From the NCBI GenBank assembly GCA_002839355.1, contig PGXW01000005.1, positions 1-64,000 on the forward strand: 64,000 nt of DNA, given 5' to 3'. The notes beneath the pieces are model-generated. The model saw only the letters and a program-made list of their open reading frames with translations, was not told the origin of the DNA and ran no database searches. Below are positions 24,527 through 33,053 of the stretch, one piece after another; position 1 is the stretch's first letter; each line of letters starts with the position of its first letter. The position numbers and the translations under genes were made by a program. The DNA comes from Spirochaetae bacterium HGW-Spirochaetae-2. GTDB taxonomy: Bacteria; Spirochaetota; Spirochaetia; Sphaerochaetales; Sphaerochaetaceae.

Positions 24527-25078
24527 ATGCCAAATGAATATAGTTCAAGAGAATTACTAGTCCTCAACTACATCGACCAACACGCGGAAGCAACGCAGCG
24601 GGAGCTTTCCCAACACGTTGGTATGTCCCTCGGTGCGATTAATCTTCTCTTGAAGCGTTTTATCAAGAAGGGGTTCGTCAAGGTCGAGCGGCTTCAGCCC
24701 AATTCCGTCAAGTACTTCCTTACTCCTGCTGGCCTCGCCAACAAGATCGAGCGTACCTACGGGTACATGGTCAGGACCTTCACCGAGATCAACCGTCTCA
24801 GAAACAGGGTCGTCACTGTTGCCAATGCTGTTGCCCAGTCCAACAATGCAGATCACTTGTATTTCTTCGGTACGCAGGACGAGTTGCACGAGTTGATCCA
24901 TGATCTTATCAGAACTGATAGGTTTATCGTTCGTGCTACGCTCTGCAGCAGTGTTGCTGTATTGAAGAAGGATAGCCAACAGCTCAACGGGAATCCTGTA
25001 ATCATCTGGAACAAGGATATGGAAGAACGGCTTCGTGAGGCTGGTATTGAATGGGTGAATGTGATGGGGATGGTGTAG
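24527..25078 (+). CDS. MarR-like winged-helix regulator (EPS-associated type)
   Basis: Probable transcription factor of 183 residues heading the polysaccharide locus. The first 80 residues are a winged helix (SSRELLVLNYIDQHAEATQREL, then GMSLGAINLLLKRFIKKGFV) closely like the EPS-associated MarR family. A coiled region follows, then about 90 residues of unknown type (FFGTQDELHELIHDLIRTDR) that may be a sensor domain. The open frame runs back to a TTG inside the hairpin repeat; I prefer the ATG beginning MPNEYSS because that is where family similarity begins, although no good ribosome binding site is visible. Confidence 0.72.
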   Translation: MPNEYSSRELLVLNYIDQHAEATQRELSQHVGMSLGAINLLLKRFIKKGFVKVERLQPNSVKYFLTPAGLANKIERTYGYMVRTFTEINRLRNRVVTVANAVAQSNNADHLYFFGTQDELHELIHDLIRTDRFIVRATLCSSVAVLKKDSQQLNGNPVIIWNKDMEERLREAGIEWVNVMGMV

Positions 25079-25103
25079 GGGAAATGACAAGGGTAATTAA
25101 CGC

Positions 25104-25727
25104 ATGAGAGAGAAAAGGATTTATCTTTCCTCACCGCACATGAGTGATGAAGGGTATGAGATGCAGTATATCAAGGAAGCTTTCGATACCAATTGGATTG
25201 CTCCATTGGGAGCCAATGTCGATGGTTTTGAACGTGAAATGGCTGCCTATATTGGTGTTACCGGTGCGGCAGCGTTGGTCTCTGGAACTTCTGCGTTGCA
25301 TCTTGCGATAAAATTGTGTGGTGTAAAGCCTGGTGATGTTGTCCTCTGCAGTGATTTAACCTTTTCCGCGACGGTGAATCCTGTTTCCTATGAAGGTGGT
25401 GTTCAAGTCTTCATCGACTGTGAGACCGATACCTGGAATATGGATCCGAGAGCATTGGAGATAGCGCTCAAGAAGTATCCCCACGCTAAAGCTGTTATCG
25501 TTGCCCATCTCTATGGAACACCGGCAAAGATGGATGAAATCATCCAATTGTGCTCGGCATACAATGTTCCCATTATTGAGGATGCTGCCGAGAGCTTGGG
25601 TGCAACGTATAAGGGCAAGCAAACAGGGACGTTTGGGAAGTATGCGGCGTTGTCATTAGTTGTTTTGAAGAATGATACGAGCAGGAAATATACTGGAATA
25701 AGGTCTGAGAGGTCGAAAGCTGCATAA
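25104..25727 (+). pseudogene. DegT/DnrJ/EryC1 aminotransferase, 3' half lost
   Basis: N-terminal half of a PLP-dependent sugar aminotransferase of the PglC/WecE type. IYLSSPHMSDEG, AFDTNWIAPLGANVDGFE, GTSALHLAIKL and IIEDAAESLGATYKGKQ are typical. The frame is sound as far as FGKYAALS near 25657, exactly before the segment that should carry the PLP-lysine motif; then come 23 unrelated residues and a stop inside a 157-bp repeat. Half the catalytic domain, including the lysine, is missing, so it cannot be active. A second broken copy starts at 25921. Confidence 0.85.
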
Positions 25728-25873
25728 ATATGCAGGAATCGAGGGATTTTGGGATATGAGGTTGGTTGGGCTGAAGCAGGGTGAGAGAGGGCAAGGATGA
25801 AGTTAGCCACACCAAGATTACAACGCAGAGCTGATTTGGGTGGTAGTGAACTTATGAACATAGGGTGGGAGTG
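25717..25873. repeat. 157-bp direct repeat, left copy
   Basis: It starts with the palindrome CTGCATA-AA-TATGCAG (25720-25735) and ends GAACATAGGGTGGGAGTG. It aligns along its whole length with 27351-27507 at roughly four bases in five. The two copies flank an aminotransferase stub and the nuclease-like gene in the same orientation. A minus-strand frame is open in both copies, but I see no convincing protein. Confidence 0.7.
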
Positions 25874-25920
25874 TTGAGTTCCTGAGGGGGAGCTCTTTTG
25901 TATATACAAGGACAGGGTTC

Positions 25921-26052
25921 ATGAAGAAGAGGATTTATCTCTCATCTCCGACCATGCATGGTTTGGAGATGAAATACATACAAGAAGCGTTTGACACCAA
26001 CTGGGTAGCTCCTCTTGGCAAGAATGTGGATGAGTGGTGTAAAGTACTATAA
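25921..26052 (+). pseudogene. second DegT-family aminotransferase, 5' stub only
   Basis: 43 codons: MKKRIYLSSPTMHGLEMKYI, then QEAFDTNWVAPLGKNVDE matching the start of the gene at 25104, followed by an abrupt change at 26037 and a stop. A ribosome binding site (AAGGACAGG) is still present. The remainder of this aminotransferase was replaced by the AT-rich segment carrying the next gene. Confidence 0.8.
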
Positions 26053-26110
26053 TTTAATAAGTAAGTTGCTTTCTCATATAGCAACTGTGAAAACTTGGAG
26101 TTGTTTGTAG

Positions 26111-27142
26111 ATGGACTATGTTGAGTTGCTTGGCCAATCAAATCCTGAGAATCCAATTAGAAAAGCATTTGAAAATAAGACTGAATATTATTCGGATTTT
26201 CTAAAAACTATTACGGTTCTTCAAAAGTATTTGACTACGGCTCAGATGAATTCTCTTCTTCGACAAAAACTACAGCTTGGCAAGCAAAGTTTTAATGAGA
26301 ATTCTTATTATGAAGCTGCTACAGAAGTCTCTGTAATTGCCAAGTTTGCTTCAATCCCTTTTTCAACATTTTTATATGAGACACCAACAATTGTTGGAAC
26401 GAAAAAGAATCCAGAATGCACGATTGTTTCAGAAGGGGTTACGATTAATGTTGAGGCTAAATGCCCAAACTTAGATAATCTGATTCCATTCTCTAATTCA
26501 GAAAAGACACTTGTTTTTGATACTTATGGAAGACACCCAGATTATGAAGAATTATATCTTGATTTAAAAAGAGCTATTGAGGAACAAAATTCGAATGTCT
26601 CTGTCTTAAAAGAAAAACACAAAGACAACACATTGAAAGATTTCCTTGAAAGTGCTCATAGTAAGTTTCCTGAGGCAATAGATGATAACACTATCAATAT
26701 TCTGGTTGTCTCCCTAGATAACTATTTCACATTCAACAAATGGTTTTCATATCTTTTTGGCTATCAAGGATTATTTCTAGAACTTCCTTTTGCTGATCCA
26801 GCTAATTATTCTCGAGTAGACGCAATAATTTTTTCAAATCTTCAATACAGACACAGGAATAACACATCAATAATGAATTCAGCATGGGATTTCGATGATG
26901 CCTTTACACTATTTTTTTCTAACGGGCATAGGCAACGATTAAAAGATGCAGCTTTTAATTTCACGCTGCAACATATCAAAAATTACACAGAAGAAATGAA
27001 ACAATACAGGGAAAGTATTGAATATAAAGGCTTTCTTGCAGATGTTGATGATATGGAGAATGAATTCTTGATCCCCACTTTTATAAAAGAGCATTTGGAA
27101 AAACAGAAAAATGAATTCTATTGGGATTTTTCGCCCCAATAA
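26111..27142 (+). CDS. unrecognised protein, possible PD-(D/E)XK nuclease
   Basis: A 343-residue AT-rich gene of unlike composition to its neighbours. No signal peptide or membrane segment is visible. Residues 98-120 (KKNPECTIVSEGV, then INVEAKCP) resemble the PD-(D/E)XK core, with Glu102 and Glu115-x-Lys117 as candidate metal ligands. LVVSLDNYFTFNKWF later could be another core strand. It sits between two 157-bp direct repeats and next to two truncated aminotransferases, so it arrived as an insert. A restriction or defence-related role is possible but unproven. Confidence 0.55.
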   Translation: MDYVELLGQSNPENPIRKAFENKTEYYSDFLKTITVLQKYLTTAQMNSLLRQKLQLGKQSFNENSYYEAATEVSVIAKFASIPFSTFLYETPTIVGTKKNPECTIVSEGVTINVEAKCPNLDNLIPFSNSEKTLVFDTYGRHPDYEELYLDLKRAIEEQNSNVSVLKEKHKDNTLKDFLESAHSKFPEAIDDNTINILVVSLDNYFTFNKWFSYLFGYQGLFLELPFADPANYSRVDAIIFSNLQYRHRNNTSIMNSAWDFDDAFTLFFSNGHRQRLKDAAFNFTLQHIKNYTEEMKQYRESIEYKGFLADVDDMENEFLIPTFIKEHLEKQKNEFYWDFSPQ

Positions 27143-27350
27143 AACTGTTGTTATTAGTCTGCAAGAAAGTTAAAGGAATTAATTTCTTGCTCAATGAAAG
27201 AATCCCATCTCAGATATGCAGAAACTACATTGACATGCAGTTTATCATCTTGAAACATCGGACAAATGTGCTAGGCACCCCGTACCTAGCTCCGTGTGTA
27301 TATATTAAACGTTATAAGAAAAATAGATATGTGTTTTCACCTAGTCATGG

Positions 27351-27507
27351 AAGCTGCATAAATATGCAGGAATCGAGGGGTTTTGGGATATAGGGCTGGT
27401 TGAGTTGAAGCTGGATGAAAGAGAGCACGGAAGAGGTTAGTCACACCGAGATTTTGGCGCAGAGCCGGAATAGGTGGTGGGGAACTTATGAACATAGGGT
27501 GGGAGTG
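27351..27507. repeat. 157-bp direct repeat, right copy
   Basis: Right-hand partner of 25717-25873, with the same starting palindrome and the same end. The stretch between the nuclease-like gene and this repeat (27143-27350) holds only a small inverted repeat, GCTAGG-N9-CCTAGC at 27270-27290, which may terminate transcription. Confidence 0.7.
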
Positions 27508-27570
27508 GGGAGTGTACCCTTTACTCATACTACTTGTTCAATCTGAGTTGTTAGTAATCAAGAGGATTTT

Positions 27571-28335
27571 ATGGATCTTGGGATTAAAGATAAGAGTGTG
27601 CTTATTGTAGGTGCAAGCAGAGGAATTGGAAGGGAGATTGCTCTTTCCTTTGCTCGAGAAGGATGTAGAAACCTTATACTCATAGCTCGTACTGAGAAAT
27701 TACTCTTAGAATTGGTCGATGAGTGTAAGTTTATTGGTAATGCAGACTTGGTTGAATCAAGATCTCATGATCTGATGAACGAAGATGCGAATATAGTTGC
27801 AGCCTCCTTGCTTGAATCATATGGCCACTTTGATATTGTAATCCAAAACATTGGGACATCGCTTACACCAAGAGATCCTCTTGCGAAATTTTTTGATTGG
27901 GAATACGCATTGAAATTAAACGCTGGAATTGCAATAGATATGAATAATATTCTTATCCCTCCGATGATTAAAGGTGGATGGGGAAGAGTGATTCATACAT
28001 CATCCATCTCTGCAAAAATGCTGAGGGGTAATCCTTTGTATGCTAGTTCAAAGGCCTTCTTGAACAGTTATGTAATAACTACGGGTAGAGCAATAGCTTC
28101 AACAGGTGTTGTTATGTCTGCGGTAGAGCCTGGCGCAGTTGCATTTCCTGGCAGTTATTGGGATGTAGCCCAAGTAAACGACCTTGAGAAATGTGAAGAT
28201 TTTTTACGCCATCACCAATCAATCGGTAGATTCGGTTCATGCAAAGAAATTGCTGATGTTGTTCTATTTCTTGCATCTAATCTATCCTCATTCATGCCAG
28301 GAGCAATTGTTCCCGTAGATGGCGCAAATATGTAA
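27571..28335 (+). CDS. short-chain dehydrogenase/reductase
   Basis: NAD(P)-dependent oxidoreductase of 254 residues. The cofactor motif GASRGIG lies at residues 14-20, IQNIG replaces the usual NNAG, and the catalytic Ser and YxxxK elements are in HTSSIS and YASSK. It is FabG-like overall but the context argues for a sugar or alcohol substrate. It is the first intact gene after the repeat-flanked insert and is followed closely by the priming transferase and the split transketolase, so it may act with them on a ketose or a branched sugar. Confidence 0.85.
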   Translation: MDLGIKDKSVLIVGASRGIGREIALSFAREGCRNLILIARTEKLLLELVDECKFIGNADLVESRSHDLMNEDANIVAASLLESYGHFDIVIQNIGTSLTPRDPLAKFFDWEYALKLNAGIAIDMNNILIPPMIKGGWGRVIHTSSISAKMLRGNPLYASSKAFLNSYVITTGRAIASTGVVMSAVEPGAVAFPGSYWDVAQVNDLEKCEDFLRHHQSIGRFGSCKEIADVVLFLASNLSSFMPGAIVPVDGANM

Positions 28336-28351
28336 CATCGAAGGAGAAGAT

Positions 28352-29017
28352 GTGAAAAGATTATTTGATGTTATTTGTAGCGCATTAGGGTTAATTGTTT
28401 TATCTCCTCTTCTGTTGATTATTGCGATAATTATAGTTATTACCTCCCCGGGTGGTGTGTTCTTTAGAGGTGTTAGGGTTGGAAAAGAAGGAATTCCTTT
28501 TAAGATTTTCAAGTTTCGATCAATGGTCCCTAATGCTGAGGGTAACGGGAAATGGAATGTTGCAGAACAAGATCCTAGGGTTACTTCTATAGGTAGGATT
28601 CTTAGAAAAACTAAACTTGACGAACTTCCTCAACTTATTAATGTGCTTTTAGGCGACATGAGTTTGGTTGGACCACGGCCTGAGTTGCAGGTATATGTTG
28701 ATATGTATACTGAATGTGAAAAGAAAATTTTAATGAATAGGCCTGGCATTACTGATTGGGCTTCATTAGTGAATATCTCTCAATATGTTGGTTTTTCAAA
28801 CGCGTACGATCCTGATAGATACTATCTAGAGAAAGTAAGGCCGGTGAAACTGAAATTGCAACTTCACTATTATGAGAAACAATCATTTCTGGAAGATATT
28901 AGAATTTTATATTGGACCGTTTGGAAAGTGATTAGTAGATCAGAAAAGTTGCCGAAAGACATTATGAGCGTTTTGGCAGATGCATTCCCTACGGAGAGAG
29001 GCATTATTCATGGATAG
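28352..29017 (+). CDS. undecaprenyl-phosphate sugar phosphotransferase (priming enzyme)
   Basis: Bacterial sugar transferase of the PglC/WcaJ C-terminal domain type (221 residues). It starts polysaccharide repeat-unit synthesis by moving a sugar phosphate to undecaprenyl phosphate at the inner membrane. It has one N-terminal membrane segment, then KIFKFRSMVPNAEG, the RKTKLDELPQL catalytic region and LVGPRPE. I chose the GTG at 28352, which has AAGGAG five bases upstream and gives the canonical KRLFD start; a frame-compatible ATG lies inside the upstream gene. Confidence 0.9.
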   Translation: MKRLFDVICSALGLIVLSPLLLIIAIIIVITSPGGVFFRGVRVGKEGIPFKIFKFRSMVPNAEGNGKWNVAEQDPRVTSIGRILRKTKLDELPQLINVLLGDMSLVGPRPELQVYVDMYTECEKKILMNRPGITDWASLVNISQYVGFSNAYDPDRYYLEKVRPVKLKLQLHYYEKQSFLEDIRILYWTVWKVISRSEKLPKDIMSVLADAFPTERGIIHG

Positions 29018-29870
29018 CAAAAATTTAGCTTGGCTGATTAGACGTCATGGTATTGAGATGACTCATCTTTCTCAAGGTTCTCACATCGGTGCCATCCTTT
29101 CGGTCGCTGATATAATTGCGGTTTTATATGCATCTGTTGCAAATGTTGATTCCGAAAACCCGAAGATGGTGACTAGAGATCGAATAATTTTAAGTAAGGG
29201 ACATGCAGGCGCGGCTATCTATGCAGCCTTGGCGGAAAGAGGCTTCTTTCCTGTTCCGGAACTAAAAACACATTATAAAAACGGGAGCAAGTTGTCTGGT
29301 CATGTCTCTCACAAAGGTGTTCCAGGTGTTGAGTTTTCAACTGGTTCTTTAGGGCATGGTTTATCTGTTGCTTCTGGGATGGCAATGGCTGCAAAATTAG
29401 ATGGAAAACCTCAAACTGTATTCTGTGTATTGGGCGATGGAGAATGTGATGAAGGAGCTGTTTGGGAATGTGCCTTGACTTCTAATCATTTTAAGCTCGA
29501 TAACTTAGTCGCAATTATTGATCATAATAAGATGCAGAGTCTCGATTATTGTGAGAACACAATCAGTCTCGAACCTCTGGCAGAGAAGTGGAAGGCCTTC
29601 GGATGGAATATTATAACTATCGATGGCCATAATCACAGCGAGTTACTCGAATCTCTACAGTATGCAAAGAATAATCGAAATGGAAGACCTACAATCGTAA
29701 TTGCCAATACTATCAAAGGCAAAGGAATATCTTTCATGGAAAATAATATTCTTTGGCACTATAGGTTTCCGCATGAAGGCGAGGAATACGATCAATCATT
29801 GAAAGAATTAAATGTGATAAAACCAGATAATTGTATCGACCCCTATGTGAATCAAGAGGTCCAGATATGA
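29010..29870 (+). CDS. transketolase-like N-terminal subunit (TPP domain)
   Basis: The 286-residue thiamine diphosphate-binding half of a split transketolase. SKGHAGAAIYAALAERGFF, FSTGSLGHGLSVASGMA and the TPP motif GDGECDEGAVWE are present, closing with DHNKMQ. The start is an ATG overlapping the end of the priming-transferase gene, with GAGAGG upstream. The C-terminal half is the next gene. A dedicated transketolase inside a polysaccharide locus is likely to make or transfer a two-carbon unit for an unusual sugar rather than serve central metabolism. Confidence 0.9.
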   Translation: MDSKNLAWLIRRHGIEMTHLSQGSHIGAILSVADIIAVLYASVANVDSENPKMVTRDRIILSKGHAGAAIYAALAERGFFPVPELKTHYKNGSKLSGHVSHKGVPGVEFSTGSLGHGLSVASGMAMAAKLDGKPQTVFCVLGDGECDEGAVWECALTSNHFKLDNLVAIIDHNKMQSLDYCENTISLEPLAEKWKAFGWNIITIDGHNHSELLESLQYAKNNRNGRPTIVIANTIKGKGISFMENNILWHYRFPHEGEEYDQSLKELNVIKPDNCIDPYVNQEVQI

Positions 29871-30802
29871 GAGATACATTTGTAAGGACATTGATAGAAA
29901 TTGCTAAGCAAGATAAAGATGTGTTACTCGTAACTGGAGACCTTGGGTTTGGCGTTCTTAAGCCCTATTGGGAACAACTTCCTGATCAGTTTATCAATAT
30001 TGGTATTGATGAGCAAAATATGACAGGTTTTGCTGCAGGCCTTTCCCTAGAAGGAAAAACGGTATTTACTTACTCAATTGGGAATTTTCCAACCCTTAGA
30101 TGTCTCGAACAAATTCGCAATGATTGTGCCTACCATAATGCCAATGTGAAAATTGTTTGTGTGGGTGGTGGTTTTGCATACGGGGCACTAGGAATGAGCC
30201 ATCACGCCACAGAGGATTTGGGTGTGATGAGAGCTCTTCCAGGAGTCACAATATTTGCTCCAGCTGATTTAGCTGAAGCCGAAGCTTCAACTTGGGCAAT
30301 CTATAAGCAGCCTGGCACTTGCTACCTTAGGCTAGGAAGAGGTGGAGAACCTAGATTGCATCTGAGTCCTCTAAATAAAGAAGACGTACTGAGTGCAATT
30401 AAGTGTAATGACGGAAAAGATGCAGTGATTTTCTCAACTGGTGCAATTGCTGACGAAGTTATTGAAGCGATTAGAGTACTTAATGAAAAAGGTATTAGTA
30501 TTGCACATTATACTTTTCCTAGACTCAAGCCAATTGATGAAAAGACTATACGCGAATGTGCAGAGAAATATGCATATATGTTTACTGTTGAAGAGCATAA
30601 CGTAATTGGGGGATTAGGGAGTGCTGTTGCTGAAATTGTTAGTGCAGTTGAGGTAGATAAGGGTAAATGTAAAGCGGTTGTCAAACGATTGGGGATTAAG
30701 GATGAATATTGTTCGATTGTAGGTAGTCAAAGGTATTTACGTAGTAAGGTAGGAATTGATGCTAAATCAATTTTTGAGGTTATCGTTGGAGTAATGAAGT
30801 GA
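29867..30802 (+). CDS. transketolase-like C-terminal subunit
   Basis: The 311-residue partner of the preceding gene, with the pyrimidine-binding and C-terminal transketolase domains. NIGIDEQNMTGFAAGLSLEG contains the catalytic glutamate that activates thiamine diphosphate; FAYGALGMSHHATEDLGVMR follows. The ATG overlaps the stop of the partner (ATGA), so the two subunits are made in step. Confidence 0.9.
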   Translation: MRDTFVRTLIEIAKQDKDVLLVTGDLGFGVLKPYWEQLPDQFINIGIDEQNMTGFAAGLSLEGKTVFTYSIGNFPTLRCLEQIRNDCAYHNANVKIVCVGGGFAYGALGMSHHATEDLGVMRALPGVTIFAPADLAEAEASTWAIYKQPGTCYLRLGRGGEPRLHLSPLNKEDVLSAIKCNDGKDAVIFSTGAIADEVIEAIRVLNEKGISIAHYTFPRLKPIDEKTIRECAEKYAYMFTVEEHNVIGGLGSAVAEIVSAVEVDKGKCKAVVKRLGIKDEYCSIVGSQRYLRSKVGIDAKSIFEVIVGVMK

Positions 30803-32016
30803 GTTCAATTTTATATGTATGCCCTTCATTTGCTATAGATACCCCAGGTGATTTTATATATGACTTAATCAAAGAGTTCACTGATAATGGACACATATTA
30901 ACCGTTATAATACCGACAGAGAGAAGAAATAATGAAAAAACACATATAGAAATATATTCAGGTTATCGGGTTGTTAAGATTTGGACTCTTAACTATCGAG
31001 GGAAAGTTAGCTTGCTGGAGAAAGGGTTTTCAACCTTGCTCATGGGATATCTTGTAAGAAAAGCACTCAGGAAATTCTGCAAAAAGGATGTGTTTGCTTT
31101 ATCTATTTTTCAGACTTTACCCATAACTTATCGTCCAGCAATCAGGTATTTGAAATCAAAGAAATCTTTTATATATTTGTTACATAAAGATATTTTCCCT
31201 CAGAGTGCTATTGATTTAGGGATTTTCTCATCTCAGTCATTTTCATATCGATTATTTAGACTCATTGAAAAAAGATTATATAGTATTTGTGACATGATTG
31301 GTGTTATGACTGAGAAGAATGCTTCATACATTCTAGAACAAAATCCAGAACTAAATAAATCAAAAGTTGAGGTATGCCCTAACGCTTTGTTGCCTTTTCA
31401 AGAAAATTGTATCAGGAAAATGAAACTAGAGCAAAAAAAAATTAGAGAGAAATATGACATCCCTCATGATAAAGTTGTGTTTGTCTACGGTGGCAATATA
31501 AGTAGAGCACAAGGGATTTCATTTATTGAACAAGTTGTTAAAAATATTGATAGTATTGAAAAAACTTTTTTACTGTTTATTGGTAGTGGTAATGAATTCG
31601 TTAGGCTAAAAAGTATTATTGAGATAAATAACATATCTAATGCTATGATAATTAATTTTTTACCAAAAGCTGAATATGATCAGCTAGTTTCTGCATGTGA
31701 TGTTGGGTTGGTTTTTTTAGATTATCGGTTTACTATCGCAAATATTCCATCTAGGACATTAGCTTACATAAATTTGGGTCTTCCTGTTGTTGCTGCTACT
31801 GATAACTTTACTGATTACCGTGATATTATTGAAGAAAACAAAATAGGCCTGTGGTCTCCCAGTAACGATATTGGTAAATTTCTTTCTAACATTGATTACT
31901 TCTCAAAAAATCCTGAGAGAATTATTGAATATGGAAGTAATGCTAGGGCATATTTACATTCTGCTGCTAATGTAAAGATTCCCTACAATATTATCATCAA
32001 GCATATATCTTTATGA
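30799..32016 (+). CDS. glycosyltransferase family 4
   Basis: Predicted cytoplasmic-face glycosyltransferase of 405 residues, GT-B fold. The N-terminal half starts SSILYVCPSFAIDTPGDFIY; the donor-binding half has VVFVYGGNISRAQGI and the DVGLVFLDYRF region ending in SRTLAYINLGLPVVAA. It starts with a GTG overlapping the transketolase stop. The coding sequence is markedly AT-rich compared with capE downstream, which suggests separate acquisition. Acceptor and donor are unknown. Confidence 0.85.
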   Translation: MSSILYVCPSFAIDTPGDFIYDLIKEFTDNGHILTVIIPTERRNNEKTHIEIYSGYRVVKIWTLNYRGKVSLLEKGFSTLLMGYLVRKALRKFCKKDVFALSIFQTLPITYRPAIRYLKSKKSFIYLLHKDIFPQSAIDLGIFSSQSFSYRLFRLIEKRLYSICDMIGVMTEKNASYILEQNPELNKSKVEVCPNALLPFQENCIRKMKLEQKKIREKYDIPHDKVVFVYGGNISRAQGISFIEQVVKNIDSIEKTFLLFIGSGNEFVRLKSIIEINNISNAMIINFLPKAEYDQLVSACDVGLVFLDYRFTIANIPSRTLAYINLGLPVVAATDNFTDYRDIIEENKIGLWSPSNDIGKFLSNIDYFSKNPERIIEYGSNARAYLHSAANVKIPYNIIIKHISL

Positions 32017-32029
32017 GGAACAAATATTT

Positions 32030-33052
32030 ATGTTTACAAGAGGGGTAATCCTAATCACTGGCGGTACCGGCTCCTTCGGCAATGCCGTGCTCGAACGTTT
32101 CCTGAATACCGATATTGCAGAGATTCGCATCTTCAGCCGTGACGAGAAGAAGCAGGACGACATGCGCCACTTCTACAAGAACGACAAGATCAAGTACTAC
32201 ATCGGCGATGTTCGGGACTACCGCAGCATCCGCGATGCCCTCAATGGCGTGGACTTCGTCTTTAGCGCCGCGGCCCTGAAACAGGTTCCCTCTTGTGAGT
32301 TCTTCCCCATGGAGGCAGTGAAGACCAATGTTGTCGGAACGGACAACGTACTGACCGCCTGCATCAATGCAGGGGTAAAGAAAGTCATCTGCCTCTCCAC
32401 CGACAAGGCCGCCTATCCCATCAACGCCATGGGGACCAGCAAGGCGATGATGGAGAAGGTCTTTGTTGCAAAGTCCCGTACGGTGGCTGAAGACAAGACG
32501 CTCATCTGCGGAACAAGGTACGGCAACGTACTGTGTTCCCGAGGCTCGGTTGTTCCCCTGTTCGTGGAACAGATCAAGGCTGGCAAGCCCCTGACAGTAA
32601 CTGACTCCTCCATGACCCGCTTCATCATGACCTTGGAAGAGGCAGTCGATCTGGTCCTCTATGCCTATGAGCATGCACATACCGGGGACATCTTGGTACA
32701 GAAGGCACCGGCAAGTACTATAGGCGACCTTGCCCAAGCGGTACGGGAGCTCTTCCATGCAGACAACGAGATTAGGACCATCGGTATTCGGCACGGGGAG
32801 AAGATGTATGAGACACTGCTCACCAATGAGGAGTGCGCTCATGCCATAGACCTAGGCAACTTCTACCGCGTACCTGCCGACAACCGTGACTTGAACTATG
32901 ATAAGTACTTCACCGACGGAAACGGCAAGCGTACCACGCTCACCGAGTTCAACTCCGGCAATACGACACTGCTCACCGTGGGGCAGATCAAGGAGAAGCT
33001 GCTCACCCTGAAGTACATCCAGGACGAGTTGAAGGCATGGGAGAACCGCTAG
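32030..33052 (+). CDS. capE: UDP-GlcNAc 4,6-dehydratase/5-epimerase
   Basis: First enzyme of UDP-N-acetyl-L-fucosamine synthesis (340 residues). NAD-binding ITGGTGSFGNAV is near residues 9-20; FSAAALKQVPSCEFFPMEAV and STDKAAYPINAMG are hallmarks of the CapE/FlaA1 branch of extended short-chain dehydrogenases, where the usual YxxxK tyrosine is replaced. Composition is GC-balanced, unlike the AT-rich genes on either side. capF and capG follow directly. Confidence 0.92.
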   Translation: MFTRGVILITGGTGSFGNAVLERFLNTDIAEIRIFSRDEKKQDDMRHFYKNDKIKYYIGDVRDYRSIRDALNGVDFVFSAAALKQVPSCEFFPMEAVKTNVVGTDNVLTACINAGVKKVICLSTDKAAYPINAMGTSKAMMEKVFVAKSRTVAEDKTLICGTRYGNVLCSRGSVVPLFVEQIKAGKPLTVTDSSMTRFIMTLEEAVDLVLYAYEHAHTGDILVQKAPASTIGDLAQAVRELFHADNEIRTIGIRHGEKMYETLLTNEECAHAIDLGNFYRVPADNRDLNYDKYFTDGNGKRTTLTEFNSGNTTLLTVGQIKEKLLTLKYIQDELKAWENR

Positions 33053-33053
33053 C

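Noticed and set aside
25511-25909. Minus-strand frame shared by the two 157-bp repeats, considered as a small conserved gene
   Set aside because: Only the repeat part is shared, the frames begin and end differently, and no ribosome binding site or recognised family is seen.
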